NCBI GenBank assembly: GCA_008360975.2
Contig: CM039210.1
Location: forward strand, 18,995,007 to 19,059,006
Length of the DNA stretch: 64,000 nt
Direction: 5' to 3'
Source: Lichenostomus cassidix
Taxonomy: Eukaryota; Chordata; Aves; Passeriformes; Meliphagidae
Shown here piece after piece: positions 33,117-44,565 of this stretch. The position numbers were made by a program, and so were the translations under genes. Within the stretch, counting starts at the first letter, position 1. Every line of letters begins with the position of its first letter. Under the pieces are notes generated by a model. The model saw only the letters and a program-made list of their open reading frames with translations. It was not told the DNA's origin and did no database searches.

Positions 33117-34040
33117 ATCTCCACCCTTTTTTTCATACCATTTGCATCATGCTTAGGTCCTACATAATTTCATACATTTACATATCTTCTTATCATCCCC
33201 TTATATCTATTTCACAGAATCACAAAATGGGTAAGGTTGGAAGGGAGTACAGTAGGGTCATCTGTCCCAACCTCCCTGCTCAAGCAGGGTCTTCTCATTC
33301 TGGAGGTAATTCTCATTCTGGAAATCCCCTCTTATTTTCAATTTATGCTATATGCTTAATCCATCTTTATACCCAACATACAGATTTATACATTCCCATT
33401 AACTAGTACTCTCTGCTTCTTAAGAGATAGGTAGCCCATTCCATGAGCTTCTGCCACTCCCCCAAATTTTCATAAGAACTGACTATGACTTGGGCCCCAT
33501 CTGTCAAGGTGGTCTCTTAGGACAGGAGAAGCAGCATGTTTGATTGTTGGGTGCAAACACCAGTTTGGTTTGAGCATCACTGCACTCACCCAGTTCCTTG
33601 TGAAGCTCACTCTTGGTTGGTTGAAGTAGTCCCTGCTATGTTGCTATGTACTTCCTACAACATACAACTTGCATCGCAGATTATTATCCCCCAAGGTTAA
33701 ATCTCCTTGAGGCACACACTGGATCTTCCCATGCTTCTGCATTACCCACCAATTACACCCAGATCCATGAATGGGTTTGCCTTTTTCCAAGGGAGAAGTC
33801 CACATTGCCTTCCCCAGCTAATTCCCTTCTTCCTTGAATTCTGCTAAATTTAGAACCCAGTGCCCAACGCTCTCAGTACAGTGTTTAACAATCCATTATA
33901 TTTCTCAGTCTTTCTGGAGGCTTGTGGATGGTAGGGCATGTGATACAAGCACTCAGTGCCATGTTCCTTGGCCCAGGAGTTTATGATGAGGCTATTTCAA
34001 AAATGAGTTCCACTTTCTGACAGTTCTCTCTGGGGTATCC
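33117..34040 (-). mobile_element. ERV-L internal 3' region, copy 1 (no intact gene)
   Basis: Aligns with 37034-37960. Shared segments include CACAATGGG/CATTTGCATCATGC, ACAACATACAACTT, CCCAAGGTTAAATCTCCTTGAGGCACACAC and GTTTATGATGAGGCTATTTCAAAAATGAG. This is the end of pol (integrase C-terminus) and the 3' untranslated part. A minus CR1 tail is inserted at about 33212-33300 and a CR1 truncates it at 34041. Confidence 0.75.
33212..33300 (-). mobile_element. Short CR1 3' end nested in ERV-L
   Basis: TTCACAGAATCACAAAATGGGTAAGGTTGGAAGG is the CR1 3' terminus on the minus strand; about 90 bp only, so severely 5'-truncated. Confidence 0.75.
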
Positions 34041-36441
34041 CAGAATCCTAGAATGGTTTCAGTTGGAAAAGACCTTAAAGATTATCTAGTTGCAATCTCC
34101 CTGCCATGGACAGGGACAACTTCCACTAGACCAGGTTGCTCAGAGCCTCATCCAACCTGGCCTTGAACACCTTCAGGGATGGGGCATCCACAACCTCTCT
34201 GGGCAACCTGTGCCAGTGTCTCACCACCCTCTGAGTAAAGAATTTCTTCCAAATATCTAATCTAAACCTGCTGTCTTTTAGTTTAAAACCATTGTCCCTT
34301 GTCCTGTCACTATCTGCCCACATAAATGTCCCTCTCCCTCCTTTTTATAAGCTCCCTTAAGGTACTGCAAGGCTGCTGTAAGGTCTCCCCCAAGCCTTCT
34401 CTTCTCCTGGCTGAACGACCCCAGCTCTCTCAGCCTGTTTTTGTAGGAGAGGTGCTCCATCCCTTAGATCATCTTTGTGGCTCTCCTCTGGACCCGTTCT
34501 AACAGGTCAACATATTTCTTGTGCTGAGAACCCCAGACCTGGATGCAGTACTCCAGGTGGGGTCTCACAAGGGCAGAGTAGAGGGGGAGAATCACCTCCC
34601 TCAACCTGCTGGCCACACCTCTTTTGATTCAGCCCAGGATGCAGTTGGTCTACTGGGCTGCAAGTGCACACTGCTGGCTCATGTACAGCTTTTCATCCAT
34701 GAGAACTCCCAAGTCCTTTTCCTCAGGGCTGCTCTTGATGCCTTAACTGGGTTTACCTGAAACAGAGGCCAGACAAAGTTAGGAGAATAAAAAGAAAATA
34801 AATTTATTAAAGGCCTTTAGGTACATTTCAGGGCAGACAGAGCCTACTTGTGAGGCTACACCCAAAATGGGCCCTGAGTCATGAGATCTTCATCTTTTAT
34901 AAGTTCTGTCTTATTAATATATCGGGCCCCAATTCTCTAATTACACCTTCAAGTAATGATGTCAACCACCCCAAGCTTGCTCCCCCCCCCCCCCAGTTCA
35001 CTGTTGTTTACATATTTTGGGGCTCTGAGGCAGTGAAGTGTCCTTGGATTTTCCAACAGAGAGCAATGTTTTGTCTAAAATTCTGGGAACAGAGGTTTTT
35101 AGCACTTTATGAAGCCTAGAACTACACACTAAAGCTACAGATACATGAAAAATAGAGGCTAAAAATTCTTAAGGCATCACTCTCAATGAGGTCTCCCAGT
35201 CAGTGCTCATGTCTGAGATTGTCCTGACCCAGATGCAACACCTTGCACTTGGACTTGTTGAACTTCATGAGGTTCTCATGGGCCCAATTCTCAGGTTTGA
35301 CCAGGTCCCTCTGGCTGGCATCCCTTCCTTCTGTTATGTCAGCTGCACTGCTCAGCTTGGTGTCACCTGAAAATTTGCTGAGGGGGCCCTCAATCCCACT
35401 GTCTATGTCGTTGATAAAGATTAAAGAGCACAGTCCCAAGACAGAGCCCTGAGAGACACCACTCGTCACTGGCTTCCACCTGAACATAGAGCCATTGACT
35501 GCAAGTCTCTGGCTGTGTCCATCCAACGAATTCCTTATCCACTGAATAGTCCATACATCTAATCCATGTCTCTCCAATTTGGAGATAATGATGTTGTGTG
35601 GGAGTGTACCAAAGGATAGATTACATCAGTCATTCTTCACTTGTCAACCGTTACTGTCATTGTCATAGAAGGCCATCTTATTGGTCATGCATGATCTGCC
35701 CTTAGTGAAGTCATGCTTGCTGTCTCGGATCACCTCTGTCTTTCATGTGCCTTAATATTGCTTCCATGAGGATCTGCTCTGTGATCTTCCCAGGCACAGA
35801 GGTGAGACTCACCGGTCTATAGTTCCCTGGGTCTTCTTTTCTTCCCTTTTTAAAAATGGGAGCAATATTTCCCTTTTACTGGTCACTGGGGACTTTGCCT
35901 GATTGCCATGACTTTTTAAACATCATGGAGTGGCTTGGCAACATCATCAGGCAGTTCCCTCAGGACCCTGGAATGCATGTCATCAGGCCCCATAGACTTG
36001 TGGTTATTCAGCTTCATTGAGTGGTTCTGAACCTGCTCTTTGCATACAGTGGGAGGGACTTCGCTCCCCCAACCTCCACCTAGAAGTTCAGGAACTTGAG
36101 AGACATGGGAAGCCTGACTACCAGTAAAGACTGAGGCAAAAAACTCATTGAGTACCTCACCCTTTCCATATCTGTTGCTACCAGTTCTTTTTTCTTGTTT
36201 ATCTGGACCTTTCTTTTCTGACTTATGTACTTAGAGAATCCTTTCTTGTTATTCTTCACATTTGTTGCCAAGTTCTGTTCCATCTGTGCCTTGGCTTTCC
36301 TGATCCCATCTCTACACATGTGAACTGTATCCTTGTAGTCTTCCTAGGTTACATATCCTTATTCCACTGGCTGTGCATTTCCTTCTTACTCCTCAGTTTG
36401 AGGAGCAGATCCTTGCTTAGCCATGCAGGTTTTCAGCCTGC
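34041..36441 (-). mobile_element. CR1 LINE, minus strand, split by a solo LTR
   Basis: 3' end at 34043 (AGAATCCTAGAATGGTTTCAG). Continues through the C-terminal and RT regions to the endonuclease/RT linker (36080-36319: RKAKAQMEQNLATNVKNNKK) and ends at the ERV-L LTR at 36442. The LTR at 34739-35176 interrupts it. 35192-35603 is the 412-bp block repeated at 20134-20545. Confidence 0.9.
34739..35176 (-). mobile_element. Solo LTR (family F), minus orientation
   Basis: A 438-bp insert with inverted ends TGCCTTAA / TTAAGGCA. On its minus strand a TATA box (ACTTATAAAAG, about 34899) and a polyadenylation signal (TTTAATAAAT, about 34810) are in LTR order. A C14-type homopolymer run is at 34981-34994. 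The duplicated target is not clean (CTCTTGA on the left, CACTCTCAAT on the right). Confidence 0.7.
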
Positions 36442-37033
36442 TGTGGTGGGTTGACTTTGGCTGGATGCCAAGTGCCCTTCAAGCCCCTCTACCACTCCCC
36501 AGATGGACAAGGGAAAGAAAATAAGATTAAAAAAACCTCTTAAATTGGGATAAGGCAGTTTACTAAAGCAAAAGCGAAAGTTTGGGCACACATAAGCAAA
36601 GGGAAAAAAATTTATTCTCTACTTTCCATCAGCAGGCAACATTCAGCCACTTTCTGGGAAGCAGGGCTTCACCATGCATATCAGTTGCTCCAGAAGACAA
36701 ATATTGTGAATACTGAGTCCCACCCTCCCCCCTGCCCAATTCCTCCTACTTCCCTTAGCTTTTATATCTGAGCTGACATCATATGTTATGGAATATTCCT
36801 TTGGTAAATTTTGGTCAGCTGTCCTTCTTTTGTCCCCTCCCAGGATCTTGCCCACCCCCAGCCCCTTGATGGAGGGGAAATGTTGAGAGACAGAGCTGAT
36901 GCTGTGCCAGCATTACTCAGCAGAAGCCAAAATACTGGTGTGTTCTCAACACCTTTCTAGCTCCCAATGCAAAGCACAGCACTGTGAGGGTTGCTATGGG
37001 AAAATGAAGTCCTGCTCAGCCAGACCCAATACA
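36442..37033 (-). mobile_element. ERV-L 3' LTR, copy 2
   Basis: A 592-bp LTR, TGTGGTGGGTTGACTTTGG to GACCCAATACA, near-equal in length to the solo LTR at 28361. Followed directly by ERV-L internal sequence, so this is the 3' LTR of a partial provirus read right to left. Confidence 0.9.
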
Positions 37034-37584
37034 ATCTCCACCCTTTATTCCATATAATTTGCATCATACTCAGAACCCACATAATTTATAAATCTTCTAA
37101 CTGTTCCTTTGTATTTATTTCTCATTACTGGAATCTGTTCTTACCCACACATACAGTTTAAACTACATCTTTAAACCATCTCTATACCCAACATACAGAT
37201 TTGTACATTTTCATTAACTGCTATCTCCTGTCCTTTCACAGATAGATATTATTTTCCCATTTCATGGGCTTCCTCCACCCCTCCAGATCCATGACTTGGG
37301 CTCCATTTCATCAGGATGGGTACTCAGGACAGGAGAAGCAGCACAATGGAGTGTTGGGCACCGACACTGGCCCTGCCCAGGTCATTGTCACACTCTCCTT
37401 GCTCCTTGCAAAATTCATTCTTCATTGGTTCATGTCATTCCTGCTGCTTTACTTCCTGCAACATACAACTTACACCACAGATTATTTTTCCTCCAAGGTT
37501 AAATCTCCTTGAGGCACACACAAGGTCTCCCCATCCTTCTACATTACCCACCAAGTACACCCTGGTCCTTAGGCAAAGACAATC

Positions 37585-38231
37585 CTACAAATGGGTCTGT
37601 CTTTTCCCATGGGAGGAGAAATCCACACCAACTTCCTCAGCCACTTCACTACATGCACTACAAGGGATCTTAACTCCTCCCACAGTATGCAGGGGTTTTG
37701 TTTGGGCAAGACCAGGGCAATTAGCAGATCCTCTGGTGTTAACCAGACAAGTGGCTTCTGCTAGATTTGCATTCCAGTGCTTCCATGCCCCATTGCCCAG
37801 CAGTCTCGACATAGTCTTCAGCAGTCCATTATATTTCCCAGTCTTTCCAGAGGCTTGTGGGTGGTAAGGGATGTGATATATCCACTCAATACCATGTTTC
37901 TTTGACCAAGAGTTTATGAGGTTATTTCAAAAATGAGTCCCATTGTCTGATTCAATTCTCTCTGGGGTACCATGTCACCACAAAATGTGCCTTTCAAGAC
38001 CTAAGATGGTGTTTTGAGCAGTAGCATGGTTTACAGGGTGTGTTTCCAGCCAACCAGTAGATGCCTCCACCATGGTGAGTATATAGCTCTTGCCTTGGTG
38101 TGTTTGTGGCAGTAGTCCAATATAGTGAATTTGCCAGGCCTCACCATATCAGAAACCCAGCCTTTGCCCTCTATTCCAAGGAGATTATACTCATGTGGCT
38201 TGCTTGATTGCAGCACATGTTTCACATTCAT
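37585..38231 (-). pseudogene. ERV-L integrase remnant
   Basis: Two minus frames. 38231-38031 carries the region following the N-terminal zinc-binding domain (an HTKARAIYSPWW-type stretch). 37812-37585 carries the end of the core (KHWNANLAEATCLVNTRGSAN). The DDE catalytic part between them is only readable in fragments. Integrase would join viral DNA ends to host DNA; this copy cannot encode it. Confidence 0.7.
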
Positions 38232-38434
38232 GAATAACCTGTGTGATGGCCTCCATGGTCAGGTCCACCCCTCGATCACAAGCCCATCTGTATGTTGCAT
38301 CCCTTCGTAGATGCCCTGATGTTTCATGAGCCCATCGGACTATAAATAGCTCACCCTTTTGCTCCCAGTCTAGGTCTACCTGAGCTATTCCAATTTTGGC
38401 AGCCTAATCTACGTCTCCATTTATTAGATGTTTT

Positions 38435-38761
38435 TCAGTGACATGACCTTTGGGCATTTGACCATCTATCTACATGACATACCTTTAGAGTCATGTTTTC
38501 TACCTGTGCAGCGATGTCCTGCCACAATGCAGCAGGCCAGATGGGTTTACTTTTGCCCTGCCAATTGGTCTTCTTCCATTGCTGCAGCCACCCCCATAGG
38601 ACATTAGCCACCATCCAAGAGTCAGTAGAGAGATGGAGTGCAGGCCACTTTTGTTGTTTAGCAATCTCTAGGGCTAGTTGGATGGCTTTCACTTTTGCAA
38701 ATTGGCTTGAGTCACCTTCTCCTCCAGCAGCCTCAACAACTCCTCGTGGGACTCCACACAA
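38435..38761 (-). pseudogene. ERV-L RNase H domain remnant
   Basis: A 108-residue minus frame. SSQFAKVKAIQLALEIAKQQ holds the catalytic Glu helix and LHLSTDSWMVANVLWGW the TDS motif with the catalytic Asp, followed by the LWQDIAAQVE helix and VCHVDRWSNAQ near the last active-site Asp. It degrades the RNA strand during reverse transcription in live relatives. Good match in order and spacing, but no flanking frame continues. Confidence 0.8.
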
Positions 38762-39533
38762 CAGCTTTCCACCTCCAATGGTTTCCTATCAGATGGCAGG
38801 ATCCATCAGTAAACAGAGCATAGCCTCTTTTGTTTTCTTATAATTCGTTATGAGGTAGTGCGTCTTGGACATGAGCTGCCTCCTCAGGCAATGCTTCAAA
38901 ATCTCTGCTTTCTGGCCATTCCATTTTCTCTTCCATGATTTCTGGGCAACTGGGTTTCCCCAGTCAGGCTCATTGTGTAATCAATGCTACCTACTTACTC
39001 CATGTAACACTGGTTGTGTGATGTCTTGAGGGGATGTTTCCTTTGAACGTCCAGTGCAGCACAGGCAATCGCAGTGCCAAGAGGAGACATGTTTCTGTCC
39101 CAACCACTTCTGAGGCAGCTCAAACCCCCTCATAGGCTGCTAGTATCTCTTTTTCAGTTGGGGTGTACTGGGCTTCTGATCCTCAATAACCCTGGCTCCA
39201 AAACACTAATGGTCAACCTCAGGTTTCTCCTGAGGTCCTTTGCCAGAGACTCTAGGTGAGACCCTGCTCCCCAACTGCAGTGTAGAGTACATTTTGCACA
39301 GCAGGGCCTGTCTGAACAGGCTCAAGAGCTACTGCATGAGCTATTTCCTGTTTGATCTGCTCAAAGGCCTGTTGTTGCTCAAGGCCCCACCTGAAATCGT
39401 TCTTTTGGGTCACTCTATAGAGGGGCTTACAAGCTGGCTATAACCTGGAATATGCATTTCCCAGAACCGCACAAGGCCTAGGAAAGCTCTTGTTTCCTTC
39501 TTGTTAGCTGGTGGAGACATAGCTGCTATTTTG

Positions 39534-40098
39534 TTAACCACCTCCATAGGCACATGATGGTGTCCATCCTGCAATTTTATTCCCAAGAACTGGATCTCTT
39601 GTGCAGGTCCCTTTACTTTGTTTTATGGCAAGACCAGCTTTCAGAAGAATTTGGGTTATTTTCTTCCCTTTCTCAATAACTTCTTCTGCTGTATTGCCCC
39701 ACACAGTGATATCATCAATGTATTGCAGGGATTTCAGAGCTTCACCCTGTTCCAGTGCAATCTGGATCAATCCATGGCAAATAGTGGGTCTGTGTTTCCC
39801 TCCCTGGGGCAGTCGATTCCAGGTGTACTGGACACCCATCCTAGTGAAAGCAAAGTGTGGCCTGCACTCTGCTAACAGAGAGATTGAGAAAAATGCATTA
39901 ACGATATCATTTGGGGCACCATTTGGCTGCCTTGGACTCCAGCTCATATTGAAGTTCCAACATTTCCAGTACGGCAGCACTCAGAGGTGGCGTGACTTCA
40001 TTCAGGCCACGATAGTCTACTGTCAGCCTCCATTCCCCATTTGACTTTTGTACTGGCCATATGGGGCTGTCAAAGGGTGAGCGGGTCCTGCTGATCAC
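39534..40098 (-). pseudogene. ERV-L reverse transcriptase remnant with YIDD motif
   Basis: Two overlapping minus frames. 40098-39907 gives SPIWPVQKSNGEWRLTVDYR, the RT fingers. 39980-39534 gives FFSISL, TRMGVQYTWNRLPQGGKHRP (a longer-than-usual form of LPQG) and YIDDITVWGN with the two catalytic Asp at about 39712-39723. A frameshift near 39910 splits fingers from palm. This is retroviral-type RT, clearly different from the CR1 RT nearby. Confidence 0.85.
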
Positions 40099-40297
40099 TC
40101 CTTGGCTCTTCAGTTGACAAATTAGTTTGTGGATTGGAATTACTGAAACTGGTTGGTGTGATATTGCCTCTGGTGCACTGTTGTGGTAGCAATTGGCACT
40201 TGCTGGTCTTAAACTTGCAGCAATCCCCCGATGAAGGGATCTTCTGAAAGGTCAGGCAGGGTGGATAACTGTTTGATCTTTTCTTTATTCACAGTAG

Positions 40298-40483
40298 CTA
40301 CACCAAAAGCCCATCAATACCCTTTTGGATCCTTAAGTACCCTCTCCTGAGGTAGTCAATGCCAAGGATACAAGGGGCCTCTGGGCCAGCCACACTGGGG
40401 TGCTTTTCCCACTTGTCCCCTGTTAAACTCACCTCGGCCTCTAATACAGACAATTCTTGGCATCCTCCTGTGACTTCAGACAT
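40298..40483 (-). pseudogene. ERV-L protease / RT linker remnant
   Basis: A 61-residue minus frame ending PCILGIDYLRRGYLRIQKG, the segment after the retroviral protease core; copy 3 has the related LDYPKRGYLKDLKGYQWAFG at 50437-50180. The protease active site is not present. Confidence 0.55.
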
Positions 40484-40513
40484 TCAGATCACAGGTTTCA
40501 GCACCAAAAAAGA

Positions 40514-41613
40514 CTACTGGGCAGACCCTGGCTGGATGTCAAGCTCCCACCAAACCCACTCTGTCACTCCCCTCAGGAGCTGGACAGGGAGAAGAAAAGA
40601 TGACAAAAGGTTCATGATGTTAGATAAGGACAGAGAGAGATCACTCACCAAACACTGTCACTGGTAAAACAGTCTTGAATTAGAGATATTAACTGAATTC
40701 ATTGCTAACAAATAGCAAGATGAGAAGTAAAATAAACCCTTAAAAAAACCCTCCTCCCACCCCTCTCCTTCCCAGCTCTACCTCTTCCTCCCCAGCGGTG
40801 CAGGGAGACAGGGAACAGGGATTATAGTCAGTTCATCACAGGCTGTTTCTGCCGCTGCTCAGGGAGAGGAGTCGTTCCTCTGCTCCAGTGTGGGATCCCT
40901 TCCATGGGAGAAAGTTCTCCACGAACTTCTCCAATGTGAGTCCATCCCGTGGGCAACAGTCCTCCCCAAGTTGCTGCAATGTGGGTCCCTTCCCATGGGC
41001 TGCAGTCCTTCAGGAATAGCCTGCTCCAGCATGGGTCCCCCACAGGATCACAAGTCCTACCAGGAAACCTGCTCTAGTGTGGGCTACTCTCTCTACGGGT
41101 CTGCAGGTCCCTGCCAGGACCCTGCTCCAGCACAGGTTTCCTACGGTTTCACAGCCTTCTTTCAGGCATTTGCCTGCTCTGGCATGAGTCTCCTCCATGG
41201 GCTACAGGTAGATCTCTGCACCCCTGGGATCATCCATGGGTTGCAGGGGGACAGCCTGCTTCACTATGAAATGCAGGGAAATCTCAGCTCTGGCACCTGG
41301 AGCACCTCCTCCCCCTCCTTCTGCACTGACCTTGGTGTCTGCAGAGTTGCTCCTCTCACATATTCTCACTCCTCTCTTCTCTGGCCACAATTACAACTAC
41401 ACAATAACTTTTTTTTCCTTCTTAAATATGTTATCACAGAGGCGTTACCACCATTTCAAATTGGCCCAGCCTTTTCAGCAGCACGTCCATCTTGGAGCTG
41501 GCTGCCATTGGCTCTGCTGGAAATGGAGGAAGCTTCTAGCAGATCCTTAAAGAAGCCATCCCCGCAGTTCCCCCCCCCACCAAAACCTGGCCATGCAAAC
41601 CCAATACATTCCA
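40514..41613 (-). mobile_element. LTR (family B), minus orientation, with internal sequence on both sides
   Basis: A 1,100-bp LTR. The left edge TACTGGGCAGACCCTGGCTGG follows GCACCAAAAAAGAC, the same junction as the 5' LTR at 26186 (GTGCCAAAAAGGAC). The right edge AACCCAATACA is followed by TTCCACCCCTCTTC, typical of the 3' end of a provirus interior. The body has six or seven clauses of about 60 bp (TGCTCCAGCATGGGTCCC, CATGGGCTGCAGTCCTTC) and the shared CACAGAGGCGTTACCACC. Confidence 0.75.
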
Positions 41614-41830
41614 CCCCTCTTCTCTGTGAATCACATATTTAAGAACTATCACTAAAATCCACATTCGTCACACAACCTGCTCTGGCATCAACAAAAGCAA
41701 CCAAAGAAAGACAGACAAATATTCCCCCCACAAAAATCAAAATAACATTATCACAACACAGAACCAAAGTGAAAAATTTGCACAAAATCCACCCCTTGTC
41801 CCTTCACCAGAATTACAACAAAATTTCCCC
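41614..41830 (-). mobile_element. Family-B ERV internal 3' fragment
   Basis: A/C-rich sequence between the minus LTR and an oppositely oriented LTR. Its start (TTCCACCCCTCTTCTCTGTG) corresponds to the interior next to a 3' LTR. No gene. Confidence 0.5.
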
Positions 41831-42381
41831 ATGATCATTCTACTCTTTAAGATTGTCCATGGAGGACCACAGGGATGCAGATTGCACTCTGTGGAAGAGT
41901 GGCCCATGTTGGAGCAGTTTGTGAAGAATTTTTGCCCATGGGATGGACTCACGTTGGAGAAGTTAATGGAGAACTGTCTCCCACGGGAGGGACCACATGC
42001 TGGAGCAGGGGAAGGACTCCTTTACCTGAGCAGCAGCAGAAATAACTTGTGATGAACCGTAATCCCTGTTCCCTGTCTCCCTGCACCACTTGGGGGGAAG
42101 AGGTAGAGCTTGGGAAGCAGGGAGGGGTGTGGGGAAGGTGTTTTTAACATCTTGTTTTACTTCTCATTATCCTGTTCTGATTTCGTTAGTAATAAATTCA
42201 ATTAATATCTCTAATTTGAGTCTGTTTTGCCCATGATGGTATTCGGTGACTGAGCTCTCTCTGTCCTTGTCTCACCTCATGAACATTTTGTTATATTTTC
42301 TCACCCCTGTCCAGCTGAGAACGGGAGTGATAGGGAGGGTTTGGTTGGTGTCTGGCATCCAGCCAGGGTCTACCCACTACA
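41831..42381 (+). mobile_element. LTR (family B), plus orientation, 3' half
   Basis: Reverse of the 40514 copy from the repeat clauses (GAACTGTCTCCCACGGGAGG) through GATTACGG-like ATCCCTGTTCCCTGTCTCCC. It has a polyadenylation signal AATAAATTC at about 42190 and ends CAGGGTCTACCCACTACA. The 5' half is missing. Confidence 0.75.
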
Positions 42382-43144
42382 CCTGCCTTGCTCGATTTCC
42401 TGTACACCAAGATGAGAGCTCTTTCCCTCTGAGAAAAGTGGCCTTTAAGAGCTGTCAGCTCTGGTCAGCCCCTCTGTCCTTAAGGACAGTTTCCCAGGGG
42501 ATCACATTCACCAACTCCTTGAACAACTGGAAGTTTTTTCTTCTAAAGTTCAGGGTGCTGATTTTGCTCCTTGCCAGCCTCACATTCCTTGAGATTACAA
42601 GCTCAACCAGGGCACTGTTGCTACAGTCCAGGCTGCCTCCAATCTTAACTCCTTTAATGAGCTCATCTGCATTTCTGAGCACCAGGTCCAGTAATGCCTC
42701 ACCTCTGGTTGGTTTGTCTAATACCTGGACTATGAAGTTGTCCTCTACACACTCCAGGAGTCTCCTGGATTGCTTACAACCAACTGTATTGCTTTCCCAG
42801 CAGATGTCCAGGTGGTTGAAATCCTCTATCAGGACAAGAGCCTGCGTGTGTGATGTTTCCTGTAGCTGGAGCTAGAAGGCCTTGTCAACAGGCTCCCCTC
42901 GATTGGGTGGCCTATAGTAGACCCCAACCACAAGGTGTCCTTTATTGGTCTGGTCCTTGTTTTTTACCCACAAGCTCTCAACCTGTTTGTGGCTGTTTTT
43001 CAGAGGCAGGTCTTAACAATGTATCCATTCCTTAGCATATAGGGCAACACCCCCACCCCTCCTTCCCGCCTATCTCTTCTGAAAAGCTTGTAGCCCTCAA
43101 TTGCAGTGCTCCAGTTGTGTGATTTGTCCCACCATGTTTCTGGG
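42382..43144 (-). mobile_element. CR1 LINE, minus strand, endonuclease region (left piece)
   Basis: Minus frame 42682-42455 has the endonuclease end and linker (KISTLNFRRKNFQLFKELVN). The rest covers the endonuclease back to the DKWDKSHNW-equivalent near 43125. Its continuation is at 44566-44697, after two LTRs. Confidence 0.8.
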
Positions 43145-43749
43145 TGTCCTGGTTTAAAGAACAGGTGTCTGCCAAGGAAGGCAGGAACCTCCCTTGGAAT
43201 GGAAAATGCAACCCCTGTCTCTCCAAATTATTATAACTTTGAAATTATGGGGCTTTCAGGCAAAGATATGGGAAAAGGAATAACAGTTTGCATTGGTTTG
43301 AAAACAAACCAGTGGGAGATCACGAGTCAAGATTGAAATTAAAAATAAGTGAAATAATACAAGGAAAAGCACTGACAAAGTCAGATACAACCTAACACCC
43401 TGTTAGGGCGGTAGTAGCAGTCTAACTGAAGAAGTCCAGTTGAAGCAGTGATCCTGTGAAGGTCTAGTCTCCAGCTGAAGATCCAGTGGTAGCTCTTGTC
43501 CTCTGGGAACCCAGTAGACAGGGCTAGCTCAGGCAGTTCCAAGGCCAGGTTATATCCAGGTGGGAACACCTGGTTCCTCCCTCCTGGGCAGAGCATCCCA
43601 CAATGGGATAAGTCCATGAGTCACATGGTGGGTCCCTGATGGCCCATTGTCTGTCATCCGGGGTGGGTCATTAGCAGGTGATAACAGCTAACGGCCCACA
43701 GCTGGTGGTAATAGAATACTTAAATACATCTATATTGCAACCTAGGACA
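43145..43749 (-). mobile_element. LTR (family G), minus orientation, long form
   Basis: Starts TGTCCTGGTTTAAAG (as at 54244) and ends CAACCTAGGACA (as at 62018). 43145-43286 matches the left end of the 54244 LTR; 43287-43749 matches the whole 466-bp LTR at 61553-62018 almost base for base. Either one LTR nested in another, or a composite form. Confidence 0.75.
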
Positions 43750-43755
43750 TAGGGC

Positions 43756-44565
43756 TGTTGCGATGATTCCCCCGCGGGTTCAGGGGGCGCTGTGGCGCGA
43801 GCTTAGCTGCCTCTCACGTGGTTGAGGCGGGTGAGCCGGATGGCGAAATGGGCTGTAGCAGGAACATCGGAGCGGCGGCTGGAATGGCAGAGGTGGACAC
43901 ACCCCCTGGGGTGGCAAACAAAATGTAACAGAAAACTCTGCAGCCTGTGTAGGAGCTGCGGGGGTCGCGCTGACACGGGGTGTTGGGTTAGAGTGTAGTA
44001 AAAAAGCCCAAGGCAGCGGTAGAAAAACAGTGGGGTTGGGCAGCGACAGCCGGGCTTCTTCGTAGCAGCTGCCTCATGCAGCCAGGGAGATGCATCCTCC
44101 GGGAACGGGAAGGGGTTTGGGGTCCCGGGTTTTCCCCTGAGGCACCTGAGTAGATGGTGAGGGTCTTTTCCAGTGAGGTCGGATGTTCGATTAGGTCCCA
44201 GTTCACCGGCTGCTCTTACGAGCAAAACCTCACAGTAGAAGCAGTAAAAGACGGAGCTCCACGGTGGCAGCGAATTTCCACAGCAACTGCAGACCGGCCG
44301 TCTCTCCTCCGATCCTGAGAGTGAGCTAGGGGCTGAGCCCAGCCCCCTGACCCCCAGCCAAAATCTCACCGTATCTCTGCCCTTCCCAAGAGAAACCCCT
44401 CAGATAAGAGAAGTGCAGCCAGCTGCACCCCTTCCCCTTTCTCCTCCCCCCAGCCATATCTTTTGTTGTCTTAAGTATCGGTCGTTATCATCTCTTAGGC
44501 AACAGATGGGAGAAAATTCCCCTAGAGAAAGAAAAAAAAAAAAAGAAAAATCCTCACCTCCAACA
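43756..44565 (-). mobile_element. CpG-rich LTR-like insert, minus orientation
   Basis: About 810 bp with inverted ends TGTTG / CAACA. CG-rich (CCGCGGGTTC, GCGGCGGCTGG, GACCGGCCGTC) in contrast to the surroundings. It sits between two pieces of one CR1. A 188-residue minus ORF has no recognised domain. Lack of a clean duplication keeps the assignment tentative; a retroviral leader is an alternative. Confidence 0.5.

Larger units (their letters stand above)
37034..40513 (-). mobile_element. ERV-L internal region with broken pol, copy 2
   Basis: In minus order: a primer-site-like end (about 40495-40513), protease end (40483-40298), RT (40098-39534), RNase H (38761-38435), integrase zinc region (38231-38031), integrase core end (37812-37585), and 3' untranslated DNA. 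No gag of normal length is present between the LTR side and protease, and no env (ERV-L lacks env). Frameshifts and stops separate all blocks. Confidence 0.85.

Noticed and set aside
36442..41613. A complete provirus with paired LTRs
   Set aside because: The two LTRs have different U3 sequences, gag is missing, pol is broken, and no matching target duplication flanks the pair.
43803..44369. 188-residue minus-strand ORF in CG-rich DNA
   Set aside because: Cys/Pro/Leu-rich with no motif; few stops are expected in CG-rich DNA, and the segment has LTR-like ends.
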